A DNA stretch of 42,913 nucleotides from Lentisphaeria bacterium (GTDB lineage: Bacteria > Verrucomicrobiota > Lentisphaeria > Victivallales > UBA1829), in contig JAFVTF010000060.1 of assembly GCA_017503375.1 (NCBI GenBank), forward strand, positions 1 to 42,913, read 5' to 3'. A model generated the notes under the pieces. The model saw nothing but the letters and a program-made list of their open reading frames with translations. It was not told the DNA's origin and ran no database searches. Shown piece by piece: positions 24,664-32,741 of the stretch. Each line of letters begins with the position of its first letter. Position 1 is the stretch's first letter. A program made the translations under genes and the position numbers.

Positions 24664-27429
24664 TCAGCGAGCCAAATCTCTTATAATCTCCGCACGGACT
24701 CGTTCAGGTTCTTTGGGATCATGGGCATTCGTAACATAAATCCGTTCCAGATATGCCCGTGCCTTCGCCGGATCCTTCACAAGTAAAATATATTTGATAT
24801 CTGTCACACCTTCCCTGATTGCCATGTAGCGGATGGACGGAATACAGTTATTGAAAGACTTGTAATAAATTCCGCCGCGGGTCGTTACTTTCCAGTCGGA
24901 AGAACCGAGTCCGCCGTAGTTATCATAGAACCAGAACATATGAGCGGCATCCAATTTGTAATATGCAGCTGTCCACGGCAGACGGCGGTAGTACCGTGCG
25001 AGATTTTCCCGCATGGAAGTACTGCACATGTAATGACTGATCATAATACCGCTTTTCTGATGATCTTCAAAAACTTTTTTGTACGGGGCCTCAAAATACT
25101 GCGTTCCCCACAGACACCAGCCGTCGATCACGCCTTTCATCGCTTTCACATTTGCAACTGACGGCTTCCAGTGAGCAAGAGTCACTGTCAATCGAACAGT
25201 CGGCTCAGCCTGTTTTGCGCGTTTGTGGCTGTCAAGGATCTCTGCCATCTGGCGATCTTGCGGTTCATCCCAGGTTTCAATAATAAAATCTTTGTCAGCA
25301 ACACCGTTTTCGTTCATGAACTGTTTCACACCGCGGATCCAATCGCCCCAGGCCGCTGCACCGTACAACTGCTTGCAAACGCCATAAGCACCGAAGCCGA
25401 TGAAAAAGGTGGGTTTGATATTATATTTTTTTGCCCATGCAATCTGATTCCGGATATCTTTCACCTGTAAAGCAGATGCTGCACGGTCAATTTCAATCTT
25501 GCCTTTCCCGATTTTCTTGAACTTGAATTTCCACGGATCAAGCCCGAATTCACGGGTGCCGCATTCAACCATTCCATAGAAAATACCTTCTTCCGGAGCC
25601 CACTGGAAAAAGTTCATCGGAATCACAGAATCTTTGGACAGAACTGCATTGTGAACAGTCAAAGTCACCGGAATATCCTGCATCTCTCCAGTGTATTTCC
25701 GGTTGTGATACTGATTATTGATCACAGTCCAGCTCGCAGGCTCAGAAAGAGGAATCACACGCAAACGCCCCCGATAAACACCGGGCTTGATATCATCCGT
25801 GTTGAAATCGAACCAGACGACGCCCGCTTCACGGGGCGGAACGGTTACAGTACAGGCTTCTCCGATTTTCGGGAGCGGATCAAACCGCAAACTTCCGGAG
25901 TCTTTATCATTATCTTTGAACCGGACAGCATACCGCTGAGTAATTTTTCCCGCCGGAAAGCCAGCCAGCCCGAAAGAACCGTTGTATCTGTGTTCAGTTG
26001 TTTCAAGAATAACTCTGTAATCTGCCGGCTTATCGGTCAGGTTCATGATTGCAACAGGAAGAGCTTTCCGTTCATTGACCGCGGCGGAAAGATCGATTTT
26101 TTCCACAAGTTCAAACACTTCATCCGGCACAAACGGAACGGCAAAATTACTGACCGCAGAAACCGGTGCAACCGCAAATTTACGGGTGGAAAGTTTTGCA
26201 AATTTTGCTCTCAGCCGGGCTGTTTCTTCTGCTGCGCAGGCTTTTTCATAAGCACTGCGGCTTGCAACCGTTATCTTTTTTCCGTATTTCTTCTGGAACG
26301 CGGCAGAAAAATCACCTGTGACAAGCTCGCCGAACCGCTCCGGCTCCATAAAGTTTTCTTTCAAAGGAGCCCAAGTCAAAAACTGTTTGGCTTTCAAACG
26401 CTGGCGCGCGATGTTGAAAGAAACGGTATCGCCTTTTGCAAGTTTTCCACCGATTGATTTGAACGGGATTTCAGCTGTAACGCTCCATTTATTTTGTCCG
26501 GCTTTACATGAGGCTTTCCACGGAACATTACCGGTAGAAAAAACAGCACCGCCAGCCCCGACAGCAAATTGAACAGTTTTCCCATTCCGGGTAAAGAAAA
26601 TCTCAACTGCATCACCATCCCAAACGCCTTTTCCTACCGTCACGGTTCCGGGTTCCTGACAATCAACAGAGATTTGAATATTTTCTCCGGCAGGACGGAC
26701 CGTAAAAGAGGTCAAATCAGAAGTTTTTCCTTTCTCGCGCAGTACAAGAAAATCCCGGATAGCTTCAGAAGAATCAGAAAACAGAACGGATTTTTTTACA
26801 GATGCATCCGGAAGCTCCGCAGTCGCAACTGTCGGCATGACTTTCGGTTTCATTTCTTCGACAACGACATTGTCAATCAGGACAAAATCACCAACGCTGA
26901 ATTTATGGGGACCATACTGAGTATCGTGCCACATCTGTATCTGCAAAGCTGCTTTTCCGGTGTTTGCTTTCGTCTTGAACGTACCTTCAAATTTCTTCCA
27001 GTCAGATGCAATATTGACTTGTCCGAGAGAAGTTTTTCCGGATCTTCCCTGCCAGACACCTTTGCCTTTGTCCCAAAGCTGCGTATTGATAGAAACCCGC
27101 ATCGCTTTGCTGCCCTTCAATTCCACAGAAAAACGGTATGTTGTATTGGGTTTGACAACAAAACCGGCTTTTCCGGAATGACATCCCATCCAGCCGCATG
27201 CCGCTGTCATTTCACTCTTTTTTGCGGTCTTGACTACTTTTGTAATTTCAAGTTTTGCACATTTGTTCCAGGTATAATCTTCCACAAAAAGGGATATCTT
27301 ACCGGCACCGTTTGTCATGGCAAAGCCGTCAAGATTTTTCAATCGGCTGAAATCACCCTCTTTCACAAGATTCTGTCCGGACAACACGACAACAACAGCA
27401 CATAACAAGCCTGACAATACGTTTTTCAT
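24664..27429 (-). CDS. Secreted GH123-like (DUF4091) glycoside hydrolase with two binding modules, locus C
   Basis: 921 aa when started at the ATG at 27429, which yields the signal peptide MKNVLSGLLCAVVVVLSG. A longer in-frame start exists but would run through the preceding prepilin gene. Residues about 20-195 resemble a CBM4/9 domain (NLVKEGDFSRLKNLDGF, NIASDWKKFEGTFKTK, VLIDNVVVEE). Residues about 245-375 are CBM9-like (WDGDAVEIFFTRNG, SVTAEIPFKSIGG). The catalytic part from about 585 has the GH123/DUF4091 acidic pair FIIETWDEPQ (Asp721-Glu722) and the HMFWFYDNYGGLGSSDWKV strand. Cleavage of beta-linked N-acetylhexosamine outside the inner membrane is the likely role. It starts 19 nt after the prepilin stop and ends in a strong terminator. 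Confidence 0.85.
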   Translation of the reverse strand: MKNVLSGLLCAVVVVLSGQNLVKEGDFSRLKNLDGFAMTNGAGKISLFVEDYTWNKCAKLEITKVVKTAKKSEMTAACGWMGCHSGKAGFVVKPNTTYRFSVELKGSKAMRVSINTQLWDKGKGVWQGRSGKTSLGQVNIASDWKKFEGTFKTKANTGKAALQIQMWHDTQYGPHKFSVGDFVLIDNVVVEEMKPKVMPTVATAELPDASVKKSVLFSDSSEAIRDFLVLREKGKTSDLTSFTVRPAGENIQISVDCQEPGTVTVGKGVWDGDAVEIFFTRNGKTVQFAVGAGGAVFSTGNVPWKASCKAGQNKWSVTAEIPFKSIGGKLAKGDTVSFNIARQRLKAKQFLTWAPLKENFMEPERFGELVTGDFSAAFQKKYGKKITVASRSAYEKACAAEETARLRAKFAKLSTRKFAVAPVSAVSNFAVPFVPDEVFELVEKIDLSAAVNERKALPVAIMNLTDKPADYRVILETTEHRYNGSFGLAGFPAGKITQRYAVRFKDNDKDSGSLRFDPLPKIGEACTVTVPPREAGVVWFDFNTDDIKPGVYRGRLRVIPLSEPASWTVINNQYHNRKYTGEMQDIPVTLTVHNAVLSKDSVIPMNFFQWAPEEGIFYGMVECGTREFGLDPWKFKFKKIGKGKIEIDRAASALQVKDIRNQIAWAKKYNIKPTFFIGFGAYGVCKQLYGAAAWGDWIRGVKQFMNENGVADKDFIIETWDEPQDRQMAEILDSHKRAKQAEPTVRLTVTLAHWKPSVANVKAMKGVIDGWCLWGTQYFEAPYKKVFEDHQKSGIMISHYMCSTSMRENLARYYRRLPWTAAYYKLDAAHMFWFYDNYGGLGSSDWKVTTRGGIYYKSFNNCIPSIRYMAIREGVTDIKYILLVKDPAKARAYLERIYVTNAHDPKEPERVRAEIIRDLAR

Positions 27430-27448
27430 ATTCCCGGATTCCTTTTTC

Positions 27449-28207
27449 TTAACGACCCGTATTCGCAATCCATTTCTGATTTTCAGTACCATACTGATCG
27501 ACCCAGCGTGCAAACTGACCTGTTGCCCCGCCATCGCTCTTCTGTTCCGTGGAAATGTATTTATAATAATTAAGCCCATCCACAGCTTCCACATGACCAT
27601 CGAAGAAATTGAAATTGATCCTGTTGGAATGGCGCGCATAGTAAGCGGGATAACTTGCATTCTTTGTCACTCTCCAAATCCCAGCCCGCTGAGTTTTCCG
27701 GCTTTTCGGACTTGCGCAGGAATCTCCGTTATAAATAAAAGTTGACGGCATCTGGATTCTTTTCATCGTAAGAAAACGGGTCTTGTAAGAACTTCCATTC
27801 AACTTAAACTGCTTGACATAGTAGCGTTTATATTCATTCCAGCCGTCATTTGTAAAATTCATCGGACAGCCATAAGTATAATAAAGGCTGGTCGTGTTAT
27901 AATCCTTTGCCGCAGGACATTTTGAAATCTTAATATCACCAAGATAATTTCCTTTTTTATAAATAAGATCAAGTGCCTCATACGCGCTGTCTTCATTCAG
28001 CCCGGGAACGCAGCCGTCACTGTCTCCGGCATAAAGCAAATGAACCTGCATCAGCTGCTTCAGATTTCCCTGACAATTGGATGCCAGAGCTTTTCCCCGT
28101 GCATTGTTCAATGCAGGAAGCAGCATCCCTGCAAGAATCGCAATAATTGCAATAACAACTAACAGTTCAATCAAAGTAAAGTTTGCAAACCGTCCCAGTT
28201 CTTTCAT
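27449..28207 (-). CDS. Prepilin-like protein, H-X9-DG type (locus C)
   Basis: 252 aa. Leader MKELGRFAN, then FTLIELLVV, the hydrophobic helix and [20 protein letters not shown]. The C-terminal signature [17 protein letters not shown] fits H-X9-DG exactly. A 40-residue extension follows it, longer than in the other three copies. The ribosome-binding site AGGAGGT is stronger than that of the downstream hydrolase. It lies between its regulator (153 nt upstream) and a secreted GH123-like enzyme (19 nt downstream), the compact form of the three-gene module. Confidence 0.9.
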   Translation of the reverse strand: MKELGRFANFTLIELLVVIAIIAILAGMLLPALNNARGKALASNCQGNLKQLMQVHLLYAGDSDGCVPGLNEDSAYEALDLIYKKGNYLGDIKISKCPAAKDYNTTSLYYTYGCPMNFTNDGWNEYKRYYVKQFKLNGSSYKTRFLTMKRIQMPSTFIYNGDSCASPKSRKTQRAGIWRVTKNASYPAYYARHSNRINFNFFDGHVEAVDGLNYYKYISTEQKSDGGATGQFARWVDQYGTENQKWIANTGR

Positions 28208-28359
28208 AAAAAACCTCCTGTTTTCTCATATTTTTGTTTTTTACAAACGATTAAAGTACAAATCGCCATGCTGAAAAATTTCTATTTTTTTTCAGCACTT
28301 ATTCTGCAGGAGACCAATCTCCTGAAAAACTTTTTTTCTTTCAATCACAAACCTATCAT

Positions 28360-29442
28360 TCAAAAAGCAGTTTTCCGAACAACAAGCCGGGTCGGAATCC
28401 GCACAACAACAGTCTCATCCGTCCCTTTTTCAATCTGTTCCAACAGCAAATCCGCAGAACGTTCCGCAAACCGTGGTCTTGGCGCATCAATCGTCGTCAA
28501 ACAAGGTTCTTTATACGGCAGACATCCATAATCTTCCAGATTGTCATAACTCAAAAGCTGAAAATCTTTTCCGGCTTCCAATCCTTTCTCCCGGAAAGCT
28601 TCCAACAAAGAAAAACTGACCACATCCGAAGTGGAAAACAGAAATTTTTCTTTGATCTCAGAACATAATCTCAATCCCAGACGATAACTTGGGATTGCAT
28701 TCGTCAGAGCATCTGTTTCCACACAGTAGAACTTGATCTGCTTCTCCGGATAACCGCCGGAAATCACAGATTTTTCAAACATCTCCTTGCGGAGCAATCC
28801 GTTGGGATGATTCTCATAAACAATCAGTATTTCCGGAGGATTCTGCTGAAGTATTTTTTCAACTGCTGCCCTAATTCCACGGCTGTTATCAAACATGATC
28901 TGGTGAAACGGAAGATCCAGTTCTTCTTCCAAATGAGTGATCACAACGGGGATTTCCAGCTTTTTCAAAATTTCAACCGTTAATGGATCAATAAATCCGG
29001 AGGTAATCAAAAGACCATCCATCCCATCTATGGCAGCCGCAAACAGCTTCGGATCACAAAGCGTCGGATAATCAATCAACTTTACATCGCACTGTTTCAT
29101 ATAAAGATGCTGAATACTGATCCGGGTTCGGATTCCCATGGAACTTTCCCACATGGGTGTCGCAGGGAACTTTTTGTCTGCAACGGCTATCCGGTATTTC
29201 TGCTTTTCCGTTTTCGGACTCTGAGATGCAACAAATGTTCCAACACCGTGTTTCCGGTAAACCAGACCTTTATCCACAAGCAGACGGACTGCACGGTCTG
29301 CTGTAAGAGTGGAAACGCCGAACCGTTCCGCCAATTCTGCATTGGAAGCAAGCTGATCTCCTGAACGGAAACTCCCGCTCAGAATCATATCTTCCAGCGC
29401 ACTGCGGATATTTTCTGTCATATTGACTTTACCGGTTCGCAT
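28360..29442 (-). CDS. GntR/LacI hybrid transcriptional regulator of locus C
   Basis: 360 aa. GntR winged helix at about 8-75 (ASNAELAERFGVSTLTADRA, VYRKHGVGTFV). LacI-type sensor from about 82 (DGLLITSGFIDPLTVEILKK, FSTSDVVSFSLLEAFREKGL, DFQLLSYDNLEDYGC). It is the close paralog of the protein at 23370-24452. Differences cluster in the sensor half (for example ITHLEEELDLPFHQIMFDNS against VTNLEAIADLPFHEVVLDNS), consistent with duplication followed by a shift in ligand. AAGGAG precedes the ATG. Promoter at 29487-29515. It probably controls the prepilin and GH123-like genes that follow. Confidence 0.93.
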   Translation of the reverse strand: MRTGKVNMTENIRSALEDMILSGSFRSGDQLASNAELAERFGVSTLTADRAVRLLVDKGLVYRKHGVGTFVASQSPKTEKQKYRIAVADKKFPATPMWESSMGIRTRISIQHLYMKQCDVKLIDYPTLCDPKLFAAAIDGMDGLLITSGFIDPLTVEILKKLEIPVVITHLEEELDLPFHQIMFDNSRGIRAAVEKILQQNPPEILIVYENHPNGLLRKEMFEKSVISGGYPEKQIKFYCVETDALTNAIPSYRLGLRLCSEIKEKFLFSTSDVVSFSLLEAFREKGLEAGKDFQLLSYDNLEDYGCLPYKEPCLTTIDAPRPRFAERSADLLLEQIEKGTDETVVVRIPTRLVVRKTAF

Positions 29443-29455
29443 TTCTACAACTCCT

Positions 29456-29475
29456 TATATGTCTTGAATATGTCT
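29456..29475 (-). promoter_or_regulatory. Candidate operator next to the locus C regulator start
   Basis: On the minus strand the region reads AAGACATAT-TC-AAGACATATA, a 9-bp direct repeat between the -10 box and the ribosome-binding site. The matching segment before the paralogous regulator is at 24468-24487. Confidence 0.4.
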
Positions 29476-29486
29476 TTCTTTTTCCT

Positions 29487-29515
29487 AATATAACACTGCA
29501 TTCTATTATTTTCAA
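29487..29515 (-). promoter_or_regulatory. Promoter of the locus C regulator
   Basis: -35 TTGAAA (29510-29515), 17-nt spacer, -10 TATATT (29487-29492), the same elements as in the locus B copy. Confidence 0.72.
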
Positions 29516-29553
29516 GCAATATACATAAAAAACTTTATTTTTTTCAAAAAAGA

Positions 29554-29585
29554 TATATTTAACTCATATATACGTGTTAAATATA
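29554..29585. promoter_or_regulatory. Perfect inverted repeat upstream of the locus C regulator promoter
   Basis: TATATTTAAC (29554-29563), 12 nt, then GTTAAATATA (29576-29585). The 10-bp arms are perfect and their centres lie about two helical turns apart, as expected for a dimeric DNA-binding protein. It lies between the terminator of the previous operon and the -35 box. No equally perfect copy is seen in the locus B counterpart. Confidence 0.4.
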
Positions 29586-29603
29586 TTTCGACATAATTTC
29601 TTC

Positions 29604-29640
29604 AAAAAAAACTGCTGTGAAACATTTCATCTCACAGCAG
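29604..29640 (-). terminator. Terminator of the lactonase-acetyltransferase pair
   Basis: CTGCTGTGA / TCACAGCAG stem (29612-29640) plus eight T on the minus strand, 23 nt after the stop codon at 29664. Identical to 24605-24641, including its distance from the stop codon. Confidence 0.9.
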
Positions 29641-29663
29641 TTCTTACGTAATCAGATTCTTTC

Positions 29664-30161
29664 TCAAATGTGATACCGCAGCCAGTAATCATCCATGATA
29701 AATCCATTTCCAATATCAATCTGAACAGATTTATACTGCTCAAAACCAAACCGGGCATACGCTTTTTGCGCCTTCATGTTCTGTTTGTTCACCGCAAGAA
29801 TGGCAGAAGTAAAGCCGCGCGACTCAGCCGCCTCAATCACATGCTGAAGCATCTTCTGACCATAGCCTTTGCCCTGATATTCTTCCAGCAAATATAATTT
29901 ATGCAGTTTCATCGTTCCGGGTTCTTCATACGGAGCATACACCATATACCCGGCATCTTTTCCGTCGATCACAAGCAATTCAAATGTATAGCCGGATGCC
30001 AATTCCTTTTCCATGACTTCCGGTGAATACATCATCTTCATCATATAAACGATCTGTTCCGGGGATAAAATCTCCCGGAACGTTTTCGGCCATACATCAT
30101 CCGCAATCGCCCTGACTCGCGATAACTCACCGGCTGTTTGAATCTGAAAAAATGTATTCAT
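29664..30161 (-). CDS. GNAT-family N-acetyltransferase
   Basis: 165 aa. The acetyl-CoA binding motif A is clear: LHKLYLLEEYQGKGYGQKML, with the Q-G-K-G-Y-G pyrophosphate loop near residues 95-100. It is followed by AILAVNKQNMKAQKAYARFG, the usual motif B end of the fold. The N-terminal part (VWPKTFREILSPEQIVYMM) matches a common bacterial GNAT subgroup of unknown substrate. The gene follows the lactonase gene with only two bases between its start and that gene's stop, so the two are translationally coupled. The acceptor is unknown; a small amine or peptide is possible. Confidence 0.92.
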   Translation of the reverse strand: MNTFFQIQTAGELSRVRAIADDVWPKTFREILSPEQIVYMMKMMYSPEVMEKELASGYTFELLVIDGKDAGYMVYAPYEEPGTMKLHKLYLLEEYQGKGYGQKMLQHVIEAAESRGFTSAILAVNKQNMKAQKAYARFGFEQYKSVQIDIGNGFIMDDYWLRYHI

Positions 30162-30163
30162 TT

Positions 30164-31198
30164 TTAATTCCAGAAGATTGCAAGAGGGCCGGGGATACGA
30201 ATCATATTTCCGTCAGGATACAGCATCCCCGTTTCCGGTTTCACATCGTAGAAAACAACAACGTCGGAGAACTCATTTGCAGCAGCAAATTTCTGATATC
30301 CGGGCAGATAATTGATGTCTCTGGGTCCGGAACCACCGGAAGCGGCAATTCCTTTCCAAACGGGATACTTCGTCTCTGCATCAAGTTCATAACATGCAAT
30401 AGTGTCATATCCGCGGTTGGAAACGTAAAGATATCGCTCATCCGGAGAAATTCTGATGGCAGCCGCCTTGGTTGCTCCGGAATAATGTTCCGGCAAAGTC
30501 GTCACTTCGTTCAGCAATGCAAAATTACCGTTTCCATCATAGGAAAGTGTCAGAACGGTATTACCGAGTTCTGTCACAAGATAAGCAATGTTTCCAGCTT
30601 TGTTGAACACCAGATGCCGCGGTCCTTCTCCTGCAGGAGTATTGAATGTCCGGACAGAAGAAGCATCTATTCCCTTTTCGCTCCGGGGATAAAGTTTCAG
30701 AGCATCAATTCCAAGATCAATAACGATCAGAAATTTGCCATCGGGAGTAAACTCCGTGAAATGGGTGTGCGGTCCATCCTGACGCGGCTGATTGGGTCCT
30801 TTCCCGGTATGAGTAATCACCTGTGTCCGCTCCGCAATGGAACCGTCTTCAGTAAGCCGGAATTCCGTCACGCTGCCGGAAAGATAATTGGCACAGTAAA
30901 GGAATTTTCCGTCAGCAGAAACAACCGTATAACAGGGAGCTTTTCCTTCGCTGGACATCTTGTTCAGAAATTCAAGAGAACCGTCTTCATTCACACGGAA
31001 AGCGGCGCAGCCTGGCGTTTCTTCTCCGTTTCCGCAGGTGGCATACATATATTTTCCATCGGGAGACGGACTAATCCAGTTGCAGCCGGTCAGAGGAGCA
31101 AAAGAAAGCTCTTTCAGATTGTTTTCCTCTTCACGATATTGATAAATCCCGCCGCGTTCGCAGGAAGATTTTGCAACAAGGTAAAAATAATTATTCAT
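30164..31198 (-). CDS. YbhE-type 6-phosphogluconolactonase-like beta-propeller
   Basis: 344 aa, cytoplasmic. Repeated propeller-blade motifs are visible: ISPSPDGKYMYATCGNGEE, VVSADGKFLYCANYLSGSV, TEFTPDGKFLIVIDLGIDAL, GEGPRHLVFNKAGNIAYLV and IRISPDERYLYVSNRGYDTI. Family members hydrolyse 6-phosphogluconolactone in the pentose phosphate pathway, though some act on other sugar lactones. GPRHLVF and the DGPHTHF histidine segment are typical of the lactonase face. GGAG lies seven bases before the ATG. The gene starts 16 nt beyond the secY terminator, so its promoter is either read-through from the ribosomal operon or sits in the secY 3' end. Confidence 0.87.
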   Translation of the reverse strand: MNNYFYLVAKSSCERGGIYQYREEENNLKELSFAPLTGCNWISPSPDGKYMYATCGNGEETPGCAAFRVNEDGSLEFLNKMSSEGKAPCYTVVSADGKFLYCANYLSGSVTEFRLTEDGSIAERTQVITHTGKGPNQPRQDGPHTHFTEFTPDGKFLIVIDLGIDALKLYPRSEKGIDASSVRTFNTPAGEGPRHLVFNKAGNIAYLVTELGNTVLTLSYDGNGNFALLNEVTTLPEHYSGATKAAAIRISPDERYLYVSNRGYDTIACYELDAETKYPVWKGIAASGGSGPRDINYLPGYQKFAAANEFSDVVVFYDVKPETGMLYPDGNMIRIPGPLAIFWN

Positions 31199-31214
31199 CG
31201 TAAATCTCCAAAAT

Positions 31215-31243
31215 AAAAAAGGACGGCTTTTACGCCGTCCTTT
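31215..31243 (-). terminator. Terminator of the ribosomal protein-secY operon
   Basis: GGACGGC / GCCGTCC stem (31221-31240) with flanking A and T runs (six T on the minus strand at 31215-31220), ten nt past the secY stop codon. Confidence 0.9.
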
Positions 31244-31253
31244 GTAACAGAAC

Positions 31254-32621
31254 TTAACCTCTGCGTCCTCTGAGGCGTCCGCGCTTGAGGAAACCGTCGT
31301 AATTCTTCATTACGAGATAGGATTCCAGCTGACTCAGAGTGTCAATCGTAACCCCTACGATAATCAGCAGGCTTGTCCCGCCGAAGAAAGAAGCTACATT
31401 GTACGGAATCTGGAACCACTTGTAAAGAAGCATCGGGAAGATTGCGAGAGCGGTCAGGAAGATCGCGCCTGCAAATGTGACCCGTGTCATGGAGTAGTCC
31501 AGAAACTCTGCGGTGGGAGCACCGGGACGGATTCCGGGGATGTATGCACCTTCCTTTTTCAGGTTATCAGAAACCTGGAGAGGATTGAACATATTGGCAA
31601 CCCAGAAATAAGAGAAGAGCATGATCAGCACACCATAACAGACCATATAAGTGTAAGTGTCATGGTTGAAGTAAACTGACAATCTCTGGCAAGCCTGAGA
31701 GGGGATCATCCGGAGGATAGCTCCCGGGAAGATCAGGATCGCACCTGCGAAAATGATCGGCATAACACCGGCGAAGTTTACCTTCAACGGGATGTAAGTA
31801 CTCTTCTGGCCCTGTCCGCCCAGCATGGAACGTGCCATCTGAACGGGAATCCGGCGCTGGCCCTGTGTCAGCATGACCGTAGCTGCGGTGATAACTGCAA
31901 AAACGATCAGGAGCAGGAGCACGTGGACATAGGAGAAACGCATGTTTCCGGTAACCCCGGCAGCAAGCATTTCATACAATCCCATGAGAGACTGCGGAAG
32001 ACGCTCAATAATGTTGATGGTAATGATGATGGAAACACCGTTTCCAATTCCCTTTTCCGTGATCCGTTCACCGAACCAGACAAGGATCATGGTACCTGCT
32101 GTGAGAACACAGACGGACATCATGACAAAACCTGCGCCGGGATTGGCGACAAGGGTCTGACCGGGATCGGGGGAAGGAAGACCCAATCTTTCCGGATTGG
32201 ACATTGCAACAGCTGCCATTGCACCCTGAACAATACAAATGACGATGGTCAAATAACGGGTGAACTGGTTGATCTTGTTGCGTCCTGCTTCGCCTTCTCT
32301 CTGAAGTTTTTCAAGAGAGGGAAGCACAGGAGTCAACAGCTGCATGATAATGGAAGCGGAGATGTACGGCATGATTCCGAGGGCACCGATTGCAAACTGC
32401 TGCAAAGCACCGCCGCTGAACAGGTCGAACATTCCCATGAACTGTCCGGCAGCAGAATCAGCTGTCATCTTGGTTTCAAAATAGTGTTGAAGATTAGCCG
32501 TATCAATTCCGGGGCAAGGGATGTTTGCCGCAACGCGGCAAAGCACAATCAGCCCGGCCGTAAAGAGAATACGGTCACGAAGTTCTTTGATTTTAAATGC
32601 GTTGACAAAAGCAGAAAACAT
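31254..32621 (-). CDS. secY: Protein translocase subunit SecY
   Basis: 455 aa polytopic inner-membrane protein, the channel of the Sec translocon with SecE and SecG. The N-terminus FKIKELRDRILFTAGLIVLC starts the first of ten expected membrane helices; GALGIMPYISASIIMQLLTP is the conserved second-helix region. Also visible are GIGNGVSIIITINII and TQGQRRIPVQMARSMLGGQG (cytoplasmic loop), and the C-terminal helix with NYDGFLKRGRLRGRRG. It ends the spc-type cluster. Unlike the usual order, rpmJ, rpsM, rpsK and rpoA do not follow. A 120-nt gap with two hairpins separates it from rplO. The ribosome-binding site is weak. Confidence 0.98.
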   Translation of the reverse strand: MFSAFVNAFKIKELRDRILFTAGLIVLCRVAANIPCPGIDTANLQHYFETKMTADSAAGQFMGMFDLFSGGALQQFAIGALGIMPYISASIIMQLLTPVLPSLEKLQREGEAGRNKINQFTRYLTIVICIVQGAMAAVAMSNPERLGLPSPDPGQTLVANPGAGFVMMSVCVLTAGTMILVWFGERITEKGIGNGVSIIITINIIERLPQSLMGLYEMLAAGVTGNMRFSYVHVLLLLIVFAVITAATVMLTQGQRRIPVQMARSMLGGQGQKSTYIPLKVNFAGVMPIIFAGAILIFPGAILRMIPSQACQRLSVYFNHDTYTYMVCYGVLIMLFSYFWVANMFNPLQVSDNLKKEGAYIPGIRPGAPTAEFLDYSMTRVTFAGAIFLTALAIFPMLLYKWFQIPYNVASFFGGTSLLIIVGVTIDTLSQLESYLVMKNYDGFLKRGRLRGRRG

Positions 32622-32658
32622 CTTTTATTCGTCCCCAGTCCGGCGTATTAAAACGCTG

Positions 32659-32705
32659 TTGAATTTTCAACGGGACAGCCGCACGGGTGAAATCCCATGC
32701 GGCTG
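32659..32705 (-). promoter_or_regulatory. Two hairpins between rplO and secY
   Basis: CAGCCGCACGGG / CCCATGCGGCTG (32676-32705) is a 12-bp stem with one mismatch and a 6-nt loop. Next to it GTTGAATTTTCAAC (32659-32672) is a perfect palindrome. No T-run follows either one. They lie in the only large gap of the cluster, so partial termination, mRNA processing or regulated secY expression is possible. Confidence 0.55.
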
Positions 32706-32741
32706 CCTGCATAATATTCTGAATTTCCGAGGAAACTCAAA

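Noticed and set aside
27430..27660. Upstream start for the locus C hydrolase
   Set aside because: The extra 77 residues overlap the prepilin gene in another frame and hide the signal peptide that begins at 27429.
28317..28334. CAGGAG/CTCCTG hairpin after the locus C regulator as a terminator
   Set aside because: The stem is only 6 bp and no T-run follows in the direction of transcription.
30164..32740. Plus-strand reading frames of 240-350 codons opposite the lactonase and secY
   Set aside because: They mirror strongly conserved minus-strand genes and show no protein-family features or ribosome-binding sites.
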